From QQUJ01 sp050287605 (GTDB lineage Bacteria; Pseudomonadota; Gammaproteobacteria; QQUJ01): a stretch of 64,000 nucleotides of DNA. Both the position numbers and the translations under genes were made by a program. Below the pieces are notes generated by a model. It was not told the origin of the DNA, ran no database searches, and saw only the letters and a list, made by a program, of their open reading frames with translations. How positions within the stretch are numbered: position 1 is the first letter of the stretch; every line of letters starts with the position of its first letter. Positions 51,163 through 59,927 of the stretch are shown piece by piece. The stretch lies in the NCBI GenBank assembly GCA_050287605.1, contig JBNKCG010000045.1, positions 1 through 64,000 of the forward strand, read 5' to 3'.

Positions 51163-52857
51163 CTAACGCAGATAGGCGTCGCTTGAATAGCGGCGCATCA
51201 TGCGGTGGCTGTTGAAGAAGTGGGCGTTCTTGGCGATGGCGCCCTTCATGACGGCGATCCAGCCGGGACGGTCATCGTAGTAGAGCGGTAGTACCACCTG
51301 ATCGAGTTTTTCATAGAGCGCCAGTGCGTCGCCGTCCGCGGGAGCGTCGCCGCCGTCGTCGCCGATGGCCCAGCCGGTAATACCTTCGATGCACCCTTCT
51401 ATCCACCAGCCGTCGAGCACGCTCAGGTTGGGTACACCGTTGAACGCCGCTTTCATGCCGCTGGTGCCCGAGGCCTCCAACGGGCGCAGCGGTGTATTGA
51501 GCCAGATGTCCACGCCGGCGACTAGGCGTTGCGCCAGTGCCATGTCGTAGTTGGGGACGAACACCATGGGCAGTGCGCCGTCGAGCTCGCGCTGGAAGGC
51601 GTACAGCGCCTCGATGAGCCGCTTGCCGCCGTCGTCGCGTGGATGCGCTTTGCCGGCGATGACGATCTGAAACGGCCGGCGGCGGGCGATGTCGCGCAGC
51701 CGCTCGAGATCGGAGAACAACAGGTCGGGGCGTTTGTAGGCTGTCATGCGTCGCGCGAATCCCAGCGTGGGCAGTGCGGCGTCGAGTTGCGCGCCGGTTC
51801 GCTGCGCCACCTCGGCGAACAACGCGCTTTTCGCTTCGCTGTGTGCCTGCCAGATTTCGTCGTCGCCGATACTGCACTCCGCGCGCACCAGGATGTCGGG
51901 CTCGTGACACCAGCCGGGGAGGTGGCGGTCGTAGAGGGCTATGAACGGCGGGCTGGTCCACATGTAGGGGTGGACGCCGTTGGTGACGGCGCGCACCTTG
52001 TAGCCGGGGAACATTTTGCGTGAAATTTCCGCATGGCGCGCGGCGACGCCGTTGACGTATTCGCTGAGGTTGAGGGCGAGGCAGGTCATGTTGAGCGCAT
52101 CGTCGCCCGCCAGCCGTTTCAGCGTCGGCAGGTCGATGAATTCGCCGAGCACCCGTTGCACCAGATCGTATGGGAATTTGTCGTGCCCCGCCTCCACCGG
52201 CGTGTGCGTGGTGAAATTGCACATCTCGCGCACCAGAGGCACGTCGTAGGGCGATTCGCCGGGACGCAGGTCCTCTGCGGGGTAGCCGAGATCGCGCAGC
52301 AGCTGCAGGGTCAGCAGCGCCGAATGGCCTTCGTTCAAGTGGTACTGAAAGATGCGGCATCCGACCGCCTTCAGCATGCGTACGCCGCCGATGCCCAGCA
52401 CCACCTCCTGCTTGAAGCGGTACGTGGGGTCGCCGCCGTAGAGGTGATGGGTGATCTCGCGGTCGGCGGGGTCGTTTTCGCCGACGTCGGTGTCGAGCAG
52501 GATGACCGGCTGGCGACCGCCCATGTGCCCTTCGAGCACGTAGAGCCACGCCTTGACCCAGACCTCGCGGCCCTCGATGGGTACTGCCACCATGGCATCC
52601 AGGGCGCGTGCCCAGCGCCCAGGGTCCCACTCGTCGGGGTGTTCGCTTTGGCGGCCTTGCGCGTCGATCTCCTGGCGGAAATAGCCCTTGCGGCTGACCA
52701 GGCTCACGGTAACCAGCGGCAGTTCCAGGTCCGCCGCCGTTCGCACCGTGTCGCCCGCCAGGACGCCGAGACCGCCGCTGTACGTGGGGATATCGCTGCG
52801 TAGGGCGATCTCCATGGTGAAGTAGGCGATACGTTGCTGATGCGTGAATTCGTCCAT
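51163..52857 (-). CDS. glgP: Alpha-glucan phosphorylase (short GlgP type)
   Basis: A 564-residue PLP-dependent phosphorylase that releases glucose 1-phosphate from glycogen or maltodextrin. It is the short archaeal/bacterial form, starting IAYFTMEIALRSDIPTYSGGLGVLAGD. FQYHLNEGHSALL, VTNGVHPYMWTSP, LGFARRMTAYKRPDLLF and the PLP-lysine motif EASGTSGMKAAFNG are all present. ATG 52857 is the homologous start; the frame is open upstream but overlaps the regulator gene. No other glycogen gene is in the window. Confidence 0.93.
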   Translation of the reverse strand: MDEFTHQQRIAYFTMEIALRSDIPTYSGGLGVLAGDTVRTAADLELPLVTVSLVSRKGYFRQEIDAQGRQSEHPDEWDPGRWARALDAMVAVPIEGREVWVKAWLYVLEGHMGGRQPVILLDTDVGENDPADREITHHLYGGDPTYRFKQEVVLGIGGVRMLKAVGCRIFQYHLNEGHSALLTLQLLRDLGYPAEDLRPGESPYDVPLVREMCNFTTHTPVEAGHDKFPYDLVQRVLGEFIDLPTLKRLAGDDALNMTCLALNLSEYVNGVAARHAEISRKMFPGYKVRAVTNGVHPYMWTSPPFIALYDRHLPGWCHEPDILVRAECSIGDDEIWQAHSEAKSALFAEVAQRTGAQLDAALPTLGFARRMTAYKRPDLLFSDLERLRDIARRRPFQIVIAGKAHPRDDGGKRLIEALYAFQRELDGALPMVFVPNYDMALAQRLVAGVDIWLNTPLRPLEASGTSGMKAAFNGVPNLSVLDGWWIEGCIEGITGWAIGDDGGDAPADGDALALYEKLDQVVLPLYYDDRPGWIAVMKGAIAKNAHFFNSHRMMRRYSSDAYLR

Positions 52858-52928
52858 GGCTGCCGGTCCGGTCGTGGGGTGTGGCGGTGTTCGGCCTACC
52901 GTTACAGACGCTGACGCCGAAAGGGAGT

Positions 52929-53948
52929 TCAATCGGTGCCGATAGGCGGTAGGCGGAACTTGCGACGATACGCCCGCGGTGTCATGCCGGTGAGACGTTT
53001 GAAGAGGCGCCGAAACGAGGCTGGGTCTTCGTAGCCCACTTCCCAGCCGATGACGTCGACCCCGCGGTTGCCCGCTTCGAGCAGCCGTTTGGCGCGCTCG
53101 ATGCGCAAGTGCTGGACGTAGGCGATGGGCGTGTATCCCGTCGCGTTGCGAAAGCGGCGCTGGAAGGTGCGCTCCGGCAGCGTGGAGTTGCGTACACATT
53201 TTTCAATGGGATGCGCTTCGTGGCTGTGGTCGTGCAACCAGGCCTGCGCATCGCGGATCAGCGCGTCGTCGTGATCGAGAGGCTCGTCGAAAATCACGTG
53301 CGGTGTCTGGCCGTCCACATGGCACTGCAACAGGAAGAACTTGGCGATGCGCTGCGCCTCTTCGGCCGAGGCGTAACGCGCCACGATGTGCAGCACCAGG
53401 TCGTGCCAGGCCGCCGAGGCACCGGACATGACGATGCGGCCGTCTCGCCCGGTGGTGAGCAGCGCCTTGCCGATGTTGAGGCGCACCTTGGGGAAACGGG
53501 AACGGAACAGGCGGTCGAATGCCCAGTGCTGGGTCGCTTCGTAGCCGTCGAGCAAGCCGGTCTCCGCCAGCAGCAGCGCGCCGGTACACGCCGAGCAGAC
53601 CAGGGCGCCGCGCGCGTGCATGCGCACGATCCACTCGCTGAGCTCGGGGTAGGGGTCGTGCGGCCACTCGTGCAAGACGAACAGCGAGGGGATGATCAGC
53701 ACGTCGGTGCGGGTAACGTCGGCGGTGCTCTTGTGTACCGGGAGCGGGATGCCGAGTACGTTGTGGATGACCGGGCCGGGCAGGCGGGCGCGCAGCGTTT
53801 CGGGGACCACGATCTCGGTGGTAAAGCGCGTCGAGCCCGGTGCCAGGTGGGCGAAGGAAGAGAGCACGCCGTGGATGCCGGCCAGGGCGGAGGCGTCCAC
53901 TTCCGGTGTGGCGATCAAGCAGACGTGTAGTGATCTGGAGTCGGGCAT
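52929..53948 (-). CDS. GlxA family transcriptional regulator (DJ-1/PfpI-AraC)
   Basis: A 339-residue regulator. The N-terminal DJ-1/PfpI-like domain (about 7-195) keeps the nucleophile-elbow pattern LVCSACTGALLLAETGLLDG. The C-terminal AraC-type DNA-binding domain (about 235-335) has two helix-turn-helices, SERTF-like LPERTFQRRFRNATGYTPIAYVQHLRIERAKRLLE and VIGWEVGYEDPASFRRLFKRLTGMTPRAYRR. It is divergent from two methyltransferase genes, with 140 bases between, making them likely targets. Ligand unknown. Confidence 0.92.
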   Translation of the reverse strand: MPDSRSLHVCLIATPEVDASALAGIHGVLSSFAHLAPGSTRFTTEIVVPETLRARLPGPVIHNVLGIPLPVHKSTADVTRTDVLIIPSLFVLHEWPHDPYPELSEWIVRMHARGALVCSACTGALLLAETGLLDGYEATQHWAFDRLFRSRFPKVRLNIGKALLTTGRDGRIVMSGASAAWHDLVLHIVARYASAEEAQRIAKFFLLQCHVDGQTPHVIFDEPLDHDDALIRDAQAWLHDHSHEAHPIEKCVRNSTLPERTFQRRFRNATGYTPIAYVQHLRIERAKRLLEAGNRGVDVIGWEVGYEDPASFRRLFKRLTGMTPRAYRRKFRLPPIGTD

Positions 53949-54088
53949 GACAGGTGCGCGCGCATGGCAGAAACCCCCTGTATTTGGCCATTCTGCCTCT
54001 TACCCGGGGTGCGGACAACCGGCATCGTGTACCCACCAGATGCCCGCGCGGGGAAGTGCGGGCGCCGCAGCATCCAGGAGGAGTCAAA

Positions 54089-54880
54089 ATGAACGCACAA
54101 CTTCAACAATCCCCGGCCCAGGTGTACGACGAGTTGTTTGTACCGGCACTGTTTCAGCAGTGGGGCGAAGTGGTGGCCGATGCCGCCGGCATCGGTACCG
54201 GTGATCGGGTACTGGACGTCGCCTGCGGAACCGGTGCGCTTACTTGCGCAGCCGCGCGGCGCACCGGGGGCGACGGTTCGGTGGTGGGCGTGGATATCAA
54301 CGAAGCGATGCTGGCGGTGGCGCGGCGCAAACCGCAGGCGGTGCAGTGGCATCACGGTGAGGCGGAGTCGCTGCCGTTTCCCGACGGGAGTTTTGACGCG
54401 GTGGTTAGCCAGTTCGGTTTCATGTTCTTCGCCGATCAAATTGCCGCGCTGCGCGAGATGTTGCGCGTACTGCGTCCCGGTGGGCGTCTGGCGGTCGCGG
54501 TGTGCGATGCGCTCGATCATTCGCCGGGCTATGCGGTACTCTCCGAGCTGTTGCAGCGGCTGTTCGGCGACGATGTCGCGCAGGCGTTTCGCGCGCCCTT
54601 CGTGTGCGGCAGCCGCGAATTGATGCTAGCGTTGTGCGAAAAGGCGCAGGTCGACAATGCCCGCGTGCTTCGTCATGACGGCGCGGTGCGTTTCCCTTCC
54701 ATCGCGGCGCTGGTGACCGCGGAAAGGGCCTGCGTCTGGACGCTGGGTGGACTGCTCGACGAGGGGCAGTTCGAGCGCCTGCTCGCTGCGGCGCAGGAGT
54801 CGCTGCAACCGTTCGTTACCGATACCGGACAGGTTGAATTCGTGATGCCCGCTCTGATCGTTACAGCCACCAAGGCGTGA
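54089..54880 (+). CDS. Class I SAM-dependent methyltransferase
   Basis: A 263-residue methyltransferase of the UbiE-like superfamily. SAM motif I is VLDVACGTGALT, followed by VVGVDINEAMLAVA (motif II acidic residue), EAESLPFPDGSFDAVVSQFGFMF and LREMLRVLRPGGRLAVAV. Substrate unknown. ATG 54089 has AGGAGGAG six bases upstream, an excellent ribosome-binding site. First of two methyltransferase genes, 36 bases apart, divergent from the GlxA regulator. Confidence 0.9.
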   Translation: MNAQLQQSPAQVYDELFVPALFQQWGEVVADAAGIGTGDRVLDVACGTGALTCAAARRTGGDGSVVGVDINEAMLAVARRKPQAVQWHHGEAESLPFPDGSFDAVVSQFGFMFFADQIAALREMLRVLRPGGRLAVAVCDALDHSPGYAVLSELLQRLFGDDVAQAFRAPFVCGSRELMLALCEKAQVDNARVLRHDGAVRFPSIAALVTAERACVWTLGGLLDEGQFERLLAAAQESLQPFVTDTGQVEFVMPALIVTATKA

Positions 54881-54916
54881 GCGCCGCGCGTCCTGACAAC
54901 CGAGGAGAGTGACACG

Positions 54917-55759
54917 ATGGACGAACACGCCATCCCGGATGGCGCGCTGAACCGCCACTACGGACCGGGCGGTCTCATCGACGCTGTGCGGCGCGGCATC
55001 GAACGGCTCGGCAAGAGCACCGCCACCGTCGCGCTGGACGACCTCGCCCCGCTCGACGAATTCCACGTGGGAGGGCGTGAGGCGTCGCAGGCGCTGCTCG
55101 ATCCGCTGGCGTTTTCTACCGCGGACCGCGTGCTGGACGTGGGGTGCGGTTTGGGCGGCACGGCGCGCTACGTCGCGCAGCGCTACGGCTGCCGGGTTAC
55201 GGGCGTCGATCTCACTTCGGAGTTCGTCGAAACGGGGCGGGAGCTCAACGCCTGGCTGGGCCTGGAGGAACGTGTCACGCTGCACCACGGCGATGCCCTT
55301 GCCCTACCGTTTGCCGGGGCGAGTTTCGACGCCGCCTATCTCCTGCACGTGGGCATGAACATCGCCGACAAGGGCGCGTTGTTTGCAGAGATCGCGCGCG
55401 TGCTGCGCCCCGGCGGCAAGGTGGCGCTGTACGACCTGGTGCTGAGCGGTGAAGGTGACATCACCTATCCCGTACCGTGGGCGAGCGAGGCGGCGATGAG
55501 CTTTGTTGCGCCGCCGGAGGCGTATCGTGCGGCGCTGAACGCGGCGGGCTGCGAGGTTGTGCTGCTTCGCGATCGGCGCGACTACGCGTTGCAGTTTTTC
55601 GACGCCGTGCGGGCGAAGGCCCGACACTCCGACGGGCCGCCGCCGCTGGGATTGCACCTGGTGATGGGCGAGCTCGCCGGCACCAAGTACCGCAATATGA
55701 TCGAGGCGATCATCGCCGGTGTCATCGCGCCGGTGGAGATCGTCGCGACCCGGGTGTGA
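54917..55759 (+). CDS. SAM-dependent methyltransferase, gamma-tocopherol-methyltransferase-like
   Basis: A 280-residue methyltransferase. Motif I is VLDVGCGLGGTARYVAQRYG, then VTGVDLTSEFVETGRELNAWLGL, HGDALALPFAGASFDAAYLLHVGMNIADK and LRPGGKVALYDLVLSGEGD. The pattern L-G-G-T-A and the small-molecule type insertion resemble sarcosine/dimethylglycine, tocopherol or coclaurine methyltransferases. The substrate cannot be told from sequence. ATG 54917 follows GAGGAGAGTGACACG. Probably co-transcribed with the preceding gene; two methylations of related substrates are possible (inference). Confidence 0.88.
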   Translation: MDEHAIPDGALNRHYGPGGLIDAVRRGIERLGKSTATVALDDLAPLDEFHVGGREASQALLDPLAFSTADRVLDVGCGLGGTARYVAQRYGCRVTGVDLTSEFVETGRELNAWLGLEERVTLHHGDALALPFAGASFDAAYLLHVGMNIADKGALFAEIARVLRPGGKVALYDLVLSGEGDITYPVPWASEAAMSFVAPPEAYRAALNAAGCEVVLLRDRRDYALQFFDAVRAKARHSDGPPPLGLHLVMGELAGTKYRNMIEAIIAGVIAPVEIVATRV

Positions 55760-55775
55760 ACGCCGTCTCGGGTGA

Positions 55776-56327
55776 TCAGTCTTTGGGCCGGTAGTACTGC
55801 GGCCAGCGCTTCTTCACCTTCTCCCCGTCGGCGGCCCAGGTGACGCAGCTGTCGATGACGCGCGGTTTCGCCGGCACCGGCTTGCTGCGATTGTGCTGTT
55901 CCACTTCGCGGAACATGGTCTGGTAGGCGGTGGTGCCGATGGGGCCCAGCAGCTCGATGAGGTGGGTGCAGCCCTGCACGCCGCCCACGCGTTCGCGCAC
56001 CGCCTTCATCCAGCCCGAGGCGATGCGCAGCCCGATCAGCTGCTTCATCCCGTCGGTGACGGAGGTGCAGGCGGCGGCCGGAACGTAGTCGGAAACAGCC
56101 ACCACATCGTGGATCATGAACTCCACGTCGAGGGTGACGCGCAATGCCATGCCATGCACCGGTTCACCGGCCTCGATGCGGCCGCGGTACTCGCTGTCGA
56201 CGCCGTAGGTGCGCACGTCCTGCAGGGTCGCTTCGATGTCCCACAGGCCGTCGTGACGGCGAAAACCTTGGCAATGGATGGTGCGGGTGTGAATATGGTC
56301 GCGTTGGACGGGCGCGGGCAACGGCAT
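55776..56327 (-). CDS. DUF2889 family protein
   Basis: A 183-residue protein matching DUF2889: RDHIHTRTIHCQGFRRHDGLWDIEATLQDV near the N-terminus, HGMALRVTLDVEFMIHDVVAVSDYVPAAACTSV, and GVQGCTHLIELLGPIGTTAYQTM near the C-terminus. His and Cys are well conserved in relatives, but I know of no established function; some members lie near catabolic operons. ATG 56327 is the family start. It converges with the methyltransferase gene and is divergent from slyD. Confidence 0.87.
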   Translation of the reverse strand: MPLPAPVQRDHIHTRTIHCQGFRRHDGLWDIEATLQDVRTYGVDSEYRGRIEAGEPVHGMALRVTLDVEFMIHDVVAVSDYVPAAACTSVTDGMKQLIGLRIASGWMKAVRERVGGVQGCTHLIELLGPIGTTAYQTMFREVEQHNRSKPVPAKPRVIDSCVTWAADGEKVKKRWPQYYRPKD

Positions 56328-56473
56328 GAAACGGGACTCCCGGAATACAACGATGCGGCGCGTAGTGTAGCATCCGATGGGCGCTACCCGGTGTGAGCAC
56401 CGTACGCGCTGTCGTGCGACGGGGCCCAACAACCCGACATTCGATTCACGAACCACGCAGAGACGCTGACACG

Positions 56474-56956
56474 ATGAAGATTGCACACAACTCGGTGGTG
56501 CAGTTCAACTACCGTTTGAACGACGAGGCGGGTGCGCCCGTCGAAGCCTCCGATCCGGGCGAACCGGTGGCCTATCTGCACGGTCACGGCAACCTCATCA
56601 GCGGATTGGAGAAGGCGCTGGAAGGCCGTGAGAGCGGTGCGCAGTTTTCGGTGACTCTGCCACCCGAGGAGGCGTACGGCGCACGCCAGGCAGACGCGGT
56701 GCAGCGCATCGCGGTCAAGCACCTGCGCGGGGCGCGCCGCTGGCAGCCGGGCATGGTCGCGGAGGTGGAGACCGATCACGGTCCGCGCCAGGTGCAGATC
56801 ATCAAGGTGGGCAAGTTCATGGCCGACGTGGATACCAACCACCCCCTTGCCGGCAAGACCCTGACGTTCGAGATCGAAGTGGTTGCGGTGCGCGAGGCCA
56901 CCGAGGAGGAGCTGGCGCACGGCCATGCCCACGGCGCGGGCGGGCATCATCATTGA
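56474..56956 (+). CDS. slyD: FKBP-type peptidyl-prolyl isomerase SlyD
   Basis: Cytoplasmic peptidyl-prolyl isomerase and chaperone, 160 residues. The FKBP core starts HNSVVQFNYRLNDEAG and contains EPVAYLHGHGNLISGLEKALEGRE, with the inserted-flap chaperone domain (residues about 70-125; VTLPPEEAYGARQ). The C-terminal tail is His-rich (HGHAHGAGGHHH), shorter than the E. coli metal-binding tail, so nickel binding is likely but limited. ATG 56474. A strong bidirectional terminator follows 14 bases after the stop. Confidence 0.94.
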   Translation: MKIAHNSVVQFNYRLNDEAGAPVEASDPGEPVAYLHGHGNLISGLEKALEGRESGAQFSVTLPPEEAYGARQADAVQRIAVKHLRGARRWQPGMVAEVETDHGPRQVQIIKVGKFMADVDTNHPLAGKTLTFEIEVVAVREATEEELAHGHAHGAGGHHH

Positions 56957-56970
56957 TGCGAAAAAACAAA

Positions 56971-57002
56971 AAGGCCGCCACCTCGGGGAGGTGGCGGCCT
57001 TG
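56971..57002 (+). terminator. Strong bidirectional terminator between slyD and the phasin gene
   Basis: A perfect 14-bp stem, AAGGCCGCCACCTC (56971-56984) and its reverse complement ending at 57002, loop of a few G bases, with an A-rich flank on the left. It ends slyD and, read on the minus strand, follows the phasin gene by 35 bases, where the A-run becomes a U-run. Confidence 0.88.
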
Positions 57003-57036
57003 CTACTGCGTATTGCCGATGGTGCGGTGAAGCGTC

Positions 57037-57390
57037 TTAGGCAGCCTTCAGACCGACGGCCTCGAAGCTCTCCTTGGCCACCTTCTGGGCCTCGGCGCTG
57101 AACTTCTCACCCAGCTCGGCGACGCTCTTGGCGTCGGCGACCAGCTTCTCGCTCACGGTCTTTACCACCGTCTGCTGGTCGGCCAGGTAAGCCTGGAAAC
57201 CGGCGACGTCCTGAACCTCCAGCGCAGCTTTGAGCTGAGAAATGGCCAGCTTGGAGTAGGCGTCGATGCTCTTGAGCTGCAGGGCGGCCAGCTTCTCCAC
57301 GTTCTCGATACCCAGGGCACTCAGCTTCTGGACCGGGGCCAGGGCGTTCTTGTACTGCTCGACGAAATCGGCGTAGCTGTTCAGTTTCAT
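57037..57390 (-). CDS. Phasin family protein
   Basis: A 117-residue amphipathic helical protein matching the phasin family, which coats polyhydroxyalkanoate granules. Features are YADFVEQYKNALAPVQKLSALGIENVEKLAALQLKS and ALEVQDVAGFQAYLADQQ, with Ala/Lys/Glu-rich helices and no signal peptide. ATG 57390 follows GAGGACATAGAC. Upstream lie a near-consensus promoter and two 18-bp direct repeats. Polyhydroxyalkanoate synthase genes are not in this window. Confidence 0.9.
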   Translation of the reverse strand: MKLNSYADFVEQYKNALAPVQKLSALGIENVEKLAALQLKSIDAYSKLAISQLKAALEVQDVAGFQAYLADQQTVVKTVSEKLVADAKSVAELGEKFSAEAQKVAKESFEAVGLKAA

Positions 57391-57417
57391 GTCTATGTCC
57401 TCGTGATCAGGGGTTGG

Positions 57418-57462
57418 GGCTTTGTTGCGGTGCAATATACCTCCGGCTTTGTTGCGTTGCAA
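57418..57462 (-). promoter_or_regulatory. Phasin promoter with paired operator-like repeats
   Basis: On the minus strand, TTGCAA (57457-57462), a 17-base spacer and TATATT (57434-57439) form a good sigma-70 promoter 44 bases above the ATG. Two near-identical 18-bp direct repeats (plus-strand GGCTTTGTTGCG followed by G/T and TGCAA) lie at 57418-57435 and 57445-57462, one after the -10 and one over the -35, exactly where a repressor would act. A PhaR-like repressor is a reasonable candidate (inference). Confidence 0.6.
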
Positions 57463-57575
57463 CAAGAATTTTCAACTCCCCGTACAGTGTCATCTCGACG
57501 CTTCCGGCGGATGAGAGAAATAAGCTAAAATTCAAAGAGTTATATTCTGATGGCAAACGTGTCGCAGGGGGTGCT

Positions 57576-58055
57576 GTGGGCTATTCTGTGAGCTTGGCGG
57601 GCGTTGCGGATGCCGAGGCCATCGCGCGATTGGCCTTGGCGCTCACCGACGAAATCATCTCACGCACCGGCGCCAGACACTTCAACGTGGAGTTGGCGGG
57701 AACCGCCGCGCTGTGCCGGCGCTACCTCACTTCCGGGGTTTACACGGTGTTGCTGGCGCGCGACGAGGCCGGGGGCGAGGCGATCGGCTTCGCGGCGCTG
57801 TGCGAGAGCCACGCGCTCTACACCGAGGGCGCGTTCGGCATCATTCAGGAGTTTTATGTCGTACCCGATCGCCGCTCGGGTGGCGCGGGCGCTGCACTGC
57901 TGGAGAAGGCGCAGCAAATTGCCCGGACGCGCGGCTGGCGGCGACTGGAATTGTGCACGCCGCCGCTGCCGGAGTTCGAACGCACGCTGGCTTTCTACCA
58001 GCGGCACGGCTTCGAGGTGACGGGCGGACGTAAGATGAAGCGATTGATCGCATAG
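57576..58055 (+). CDS. GNAT family N-acetyltransferase
   Basis: A GNAT enzyme of about 159 residues. The acetyl-CoA motif reads FYVVPDRRSGGAGAALLEKAQQIA and the C-terminal part FERTLAFYQRHGFEVTGGRKMKR. Residues before about 10 have no homology, so the start is uncertain: GTG 57576 has AGGGGG upstream and begins G-Y-S-V-S-L-A-G-V-A-D-A-E-A; the frame is open upstream to 57414. Divergent from the phasin gene; a cupin gene follows 12 bases later. Confidence 0.78.
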   Translation: MGYSVSLAGVADAEAIARLALALTDEIISRTGARHFNVELAGTAALCRRYLTSGVYTVLLARDEAGGEAIGFAALCESHALYTEGAFGIIQEFYVVPDRRSGGAGAALLEKAQQIARTRGWRRLELCTPPLPEFERTLAFYQRHGFEVTGGRKMKRLIA

Positions 58056-58067
58056 GTAGGAGGGCTG

Positions 58068-58385
58068 GTGGCCATGCGCGTGATCAGGGCAAGGGAATTC
58101 GTGTCGGAGCGGGCGTGGGGTGCGTTGGACATTGCCGCGATGAACGGCATCACCACTCGCCTGCACTGGACCGATCAGCCCTACCGATGGCATGTCAATG
58201 ACGGCGAGGAGGTGTTCGTGGTGCTCGACGGCCGGGTGGAGATGCGCTACCGGGAAGCGGGGATCGAGCAGCGCGTGGTGCTGGAGCCGGGTGACATCTT
58301 TCACGCCACGCCCGGCACCGAGCATGTCGCCCATCCGCTCGGCGTGGCCCGTATCCTGGTGGTGGAGACCGCCGGCAGCGTGTGA
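58068..58385 (+). CDS. Small cupin-domain protein
   Basis: A 105-residue cupin. The two metal-binding motifs can be seen in reduced form: YRWHVNDGEEVFVVLDGRVEMRY (motif 1, His with Glu) and HATPGTEHVAHPLGVARILVVE (motif 2). It may bind a divalent metal; substrate unknown. GTG 58068 is 4 bases from AGGAGG and ATG 58074 is 10 bases from it, so either start is possible. Probably co-transcribed with the GNAT gene. Confidence 0.83.
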   Translation: MAMRVIRAREFVSERAWGALDIAAMNGITTRLHWTDQPYRWHVNDGEEVFVVLDGRVEMRYREAGIEQRVVLEPGDIFHATPGTEHVAHPLGVARILVVETAGSV

Positions 58386-58479
58386 TCGCGGAGCGTCGAT
58401 CCACTGCGCCGGGCGGTGGGGCGCAGGAGCGGCGCCGGAGTGCGGTACACTCGGCCCTTTCGCTCAATCAACGCCCCTC

Positions 58480-59367
58480 ATGACCGCGAATCTCCTTCAC
58501 GAATTGTTTGCCATCATCGCCCCGGTATTCCTGGTGGCCAGCGTCGGTGTCGCCTGGGGGCGTAGCCGGCTGCCGTTCGACACCACGGGGATCACCACCC
58601 TGGTCACTTGGGTGGGGACGCCGACGCTGGTGGTGTCGACGCTGCTCAAAGCGGCGCCGGCGCTGGCAGTGCTGGGCAAGCTGATCCTGGTGGCGGTGGT
58701 GATCCACACCGTGATGGGCCTGCTTGCCTATCTGCTGCTGGCGCGCATGGGACTCTCGCACAAGGCGTTTATGCCCAGCCTGATGTTCGGTAACTGCGGC
58801 AACATGGGTCTGCCGCTGTCGCTGTTCGCCTTCGGCCAATCGGGGTTGGCGCTGGCCATCGCCTTTTTTACGGTCTCCGCGGTGGGAATGTTTACCGTCG
58901 GCCAGGCGGTTGCCGCGGGCCGTACCTCGCTGCTGACATTGGTGCGTACGCCCGTGGTGTGGGCGGTGGCGGCGGCCGTGGTGCTGCTCGCCACAGGTAC
59001 TCATTTGCCGCGCTGGGCGGCGAACACCGTCGATCTGCTGGGGCAACTCACCATCCCGCTGATGCTGCTGACGTTGGGCGTTTCGCTGGCCAAGCTCAAG
59101 GTGCGTTCGTTGGGGCGTAGCGTGGTGCTCAGCCTGGTGCGCATCGGCGGTGGCATGGCGCTGGGATTCGCCGTCGCCGCGCTGTTCGGTCTGCAAGGTA
59201 TCGAGCGCGGTGTTGTGGTGTTGCAGGCGTCGATGCCTGTCGCGGTCTTCAACTTCCTCTTTGCCCACTACTACGACAACGAACCGTCGGAAGTGGCGGG
59301 TCTGGTGGTGGTGTCCACGGCGCTCAGTTTTCTACTGCTGCCGTTTTTATTGCCGGTAATTTTGTAG
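58480..59367 (+). CDS. AEC family transporter (auxin efflux carrier type)
   Basis: A 295-residue membrane permease with about ten helices, matching AEC transporters. Conserved elements are IIAPVFLVASVGVAWGR near the N-terminus, FGNCGNMGLPLSLFAFG (the central signature) and ASMPVAVFNFLFAHYYDNEPSEVAGLVVVSTALSFLLLP at the C-terminus. Substrates of bacterial AEC proteins are often organic acids such as malate; the substrate here is not known. ATG 58480 is the homologous start; a longer frame overlaps the cupin gene. Confidence 0.9.
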   Translation: MTANLLHELFAIIAPVFLVASVGVAWGRSRLPFDTTGITTLVTWVGTPTLVVSTLLKAAPALAVLGKLILVAVVIHTVMGLLAYLLLARMGLSHKAFMPSLMFGNCGNMGLPLSLFAFGQSGLALAIAFFTVSAVGMFTVGQAVAAGRTSLLTLVRTPVVWAVAAAVVLLATGTHLPRWAANTVDLLGQLTIPLMLLTLGVSLAKLKVRSLGRSVVLSLVRIGGGMALGFAVAALFGLQGIERGVVVLQASMPVAVFNFLFAHYYDNEPSEVAGLVVVSTALSFLLLPFLLPVIL

Positions 59368-59426
59368 GATTTGACACGTCTGCTCGGCGCGTCGCCACCT
59401 ACCCTGTCGGCTGCTATGCTCGATCC

Positions 59427-59927
59427 ATGACCGCCGGTCCCAGCGCCTTCCATCTCGACGAATCGCTTGCTGCCTTCGTGCAGCAGGGAGGGTCGATCAA
59501 CGTCGGTGCGCGCGATGCCGCGAATCGCCCGCTGGTGACCCGCGCGGTGGGCTGCCGGGTGTCGGCTGACCGCAGCCAGGTGGCGGTGTTCGTGCCCTGC
59601 GCCCGTTCCGAGGAGCTGCTGGAACGGTTGCGTGAGAATCGTCACATCGCCGTCGTTTTCAATCGCACCACCACCCACGAGGCGGTGCAGTTGAAAGGGA
59701 ACGATGCGCGCGTCGGCGAACTGGAACCCGGCGATGCGGCGGTTGTCGCCGCGTATCGCCGGGCCTTTTGCGATGAGGTCGCCGAATTGGGGTATCCGGT
59801 GCCGTTGACCGAGGCGTTGCTGGGTGACCCCGCGCAAGCGGTGATGAGGGTGACCTTTACGCCTACCAGCGCTTTCCAGCAGACACCCGGTCCGCGCGCC
59901 GGCCGGCCGATGGAGGCGCGCCGGTGA
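59427..59927 (+). CDS. Pyridoxamine 5'-phosphate oxidase-like flavin-binding protein
   Basis: A 166-residue protein with the split-barrel FMN-binding pattern: SINVGARDAANRPLVTRAVGCRVS, VAVFVPCARSEELLERLREN and HIAVVFNRTTTHEAVQLKGNDARV. It may bind FMN or haem; substrate unknown. ATG 59427. The stop overlaps the GTG start of the next gene as GTGA, and that gene also begins with a flavin-binding-fold domain, so the two probably work together. Confidence 0.82.
   Translation: MTAGPSAFHLDESLAAFVQQGGSINVGARDAANRPLVTRAVGCRVSADRSQVAVFVPCARSEELLERLRENRHIAVVFNRTTTHEAVQLKGNDARVGELEPGDAAVVAAYRRAFCDEVAELGYPVPLTEALLGDPAQAVMRVTFTPTSAFQQTPGPRAGRPMEARR

Noticed and set aside
51163..53199. Longer glgP reading with 114 extra N-terminal codons
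   Set aside because: The extension overlaps the regulator gene, has no homology, and the phosphorylase family starts at ATG 52857.
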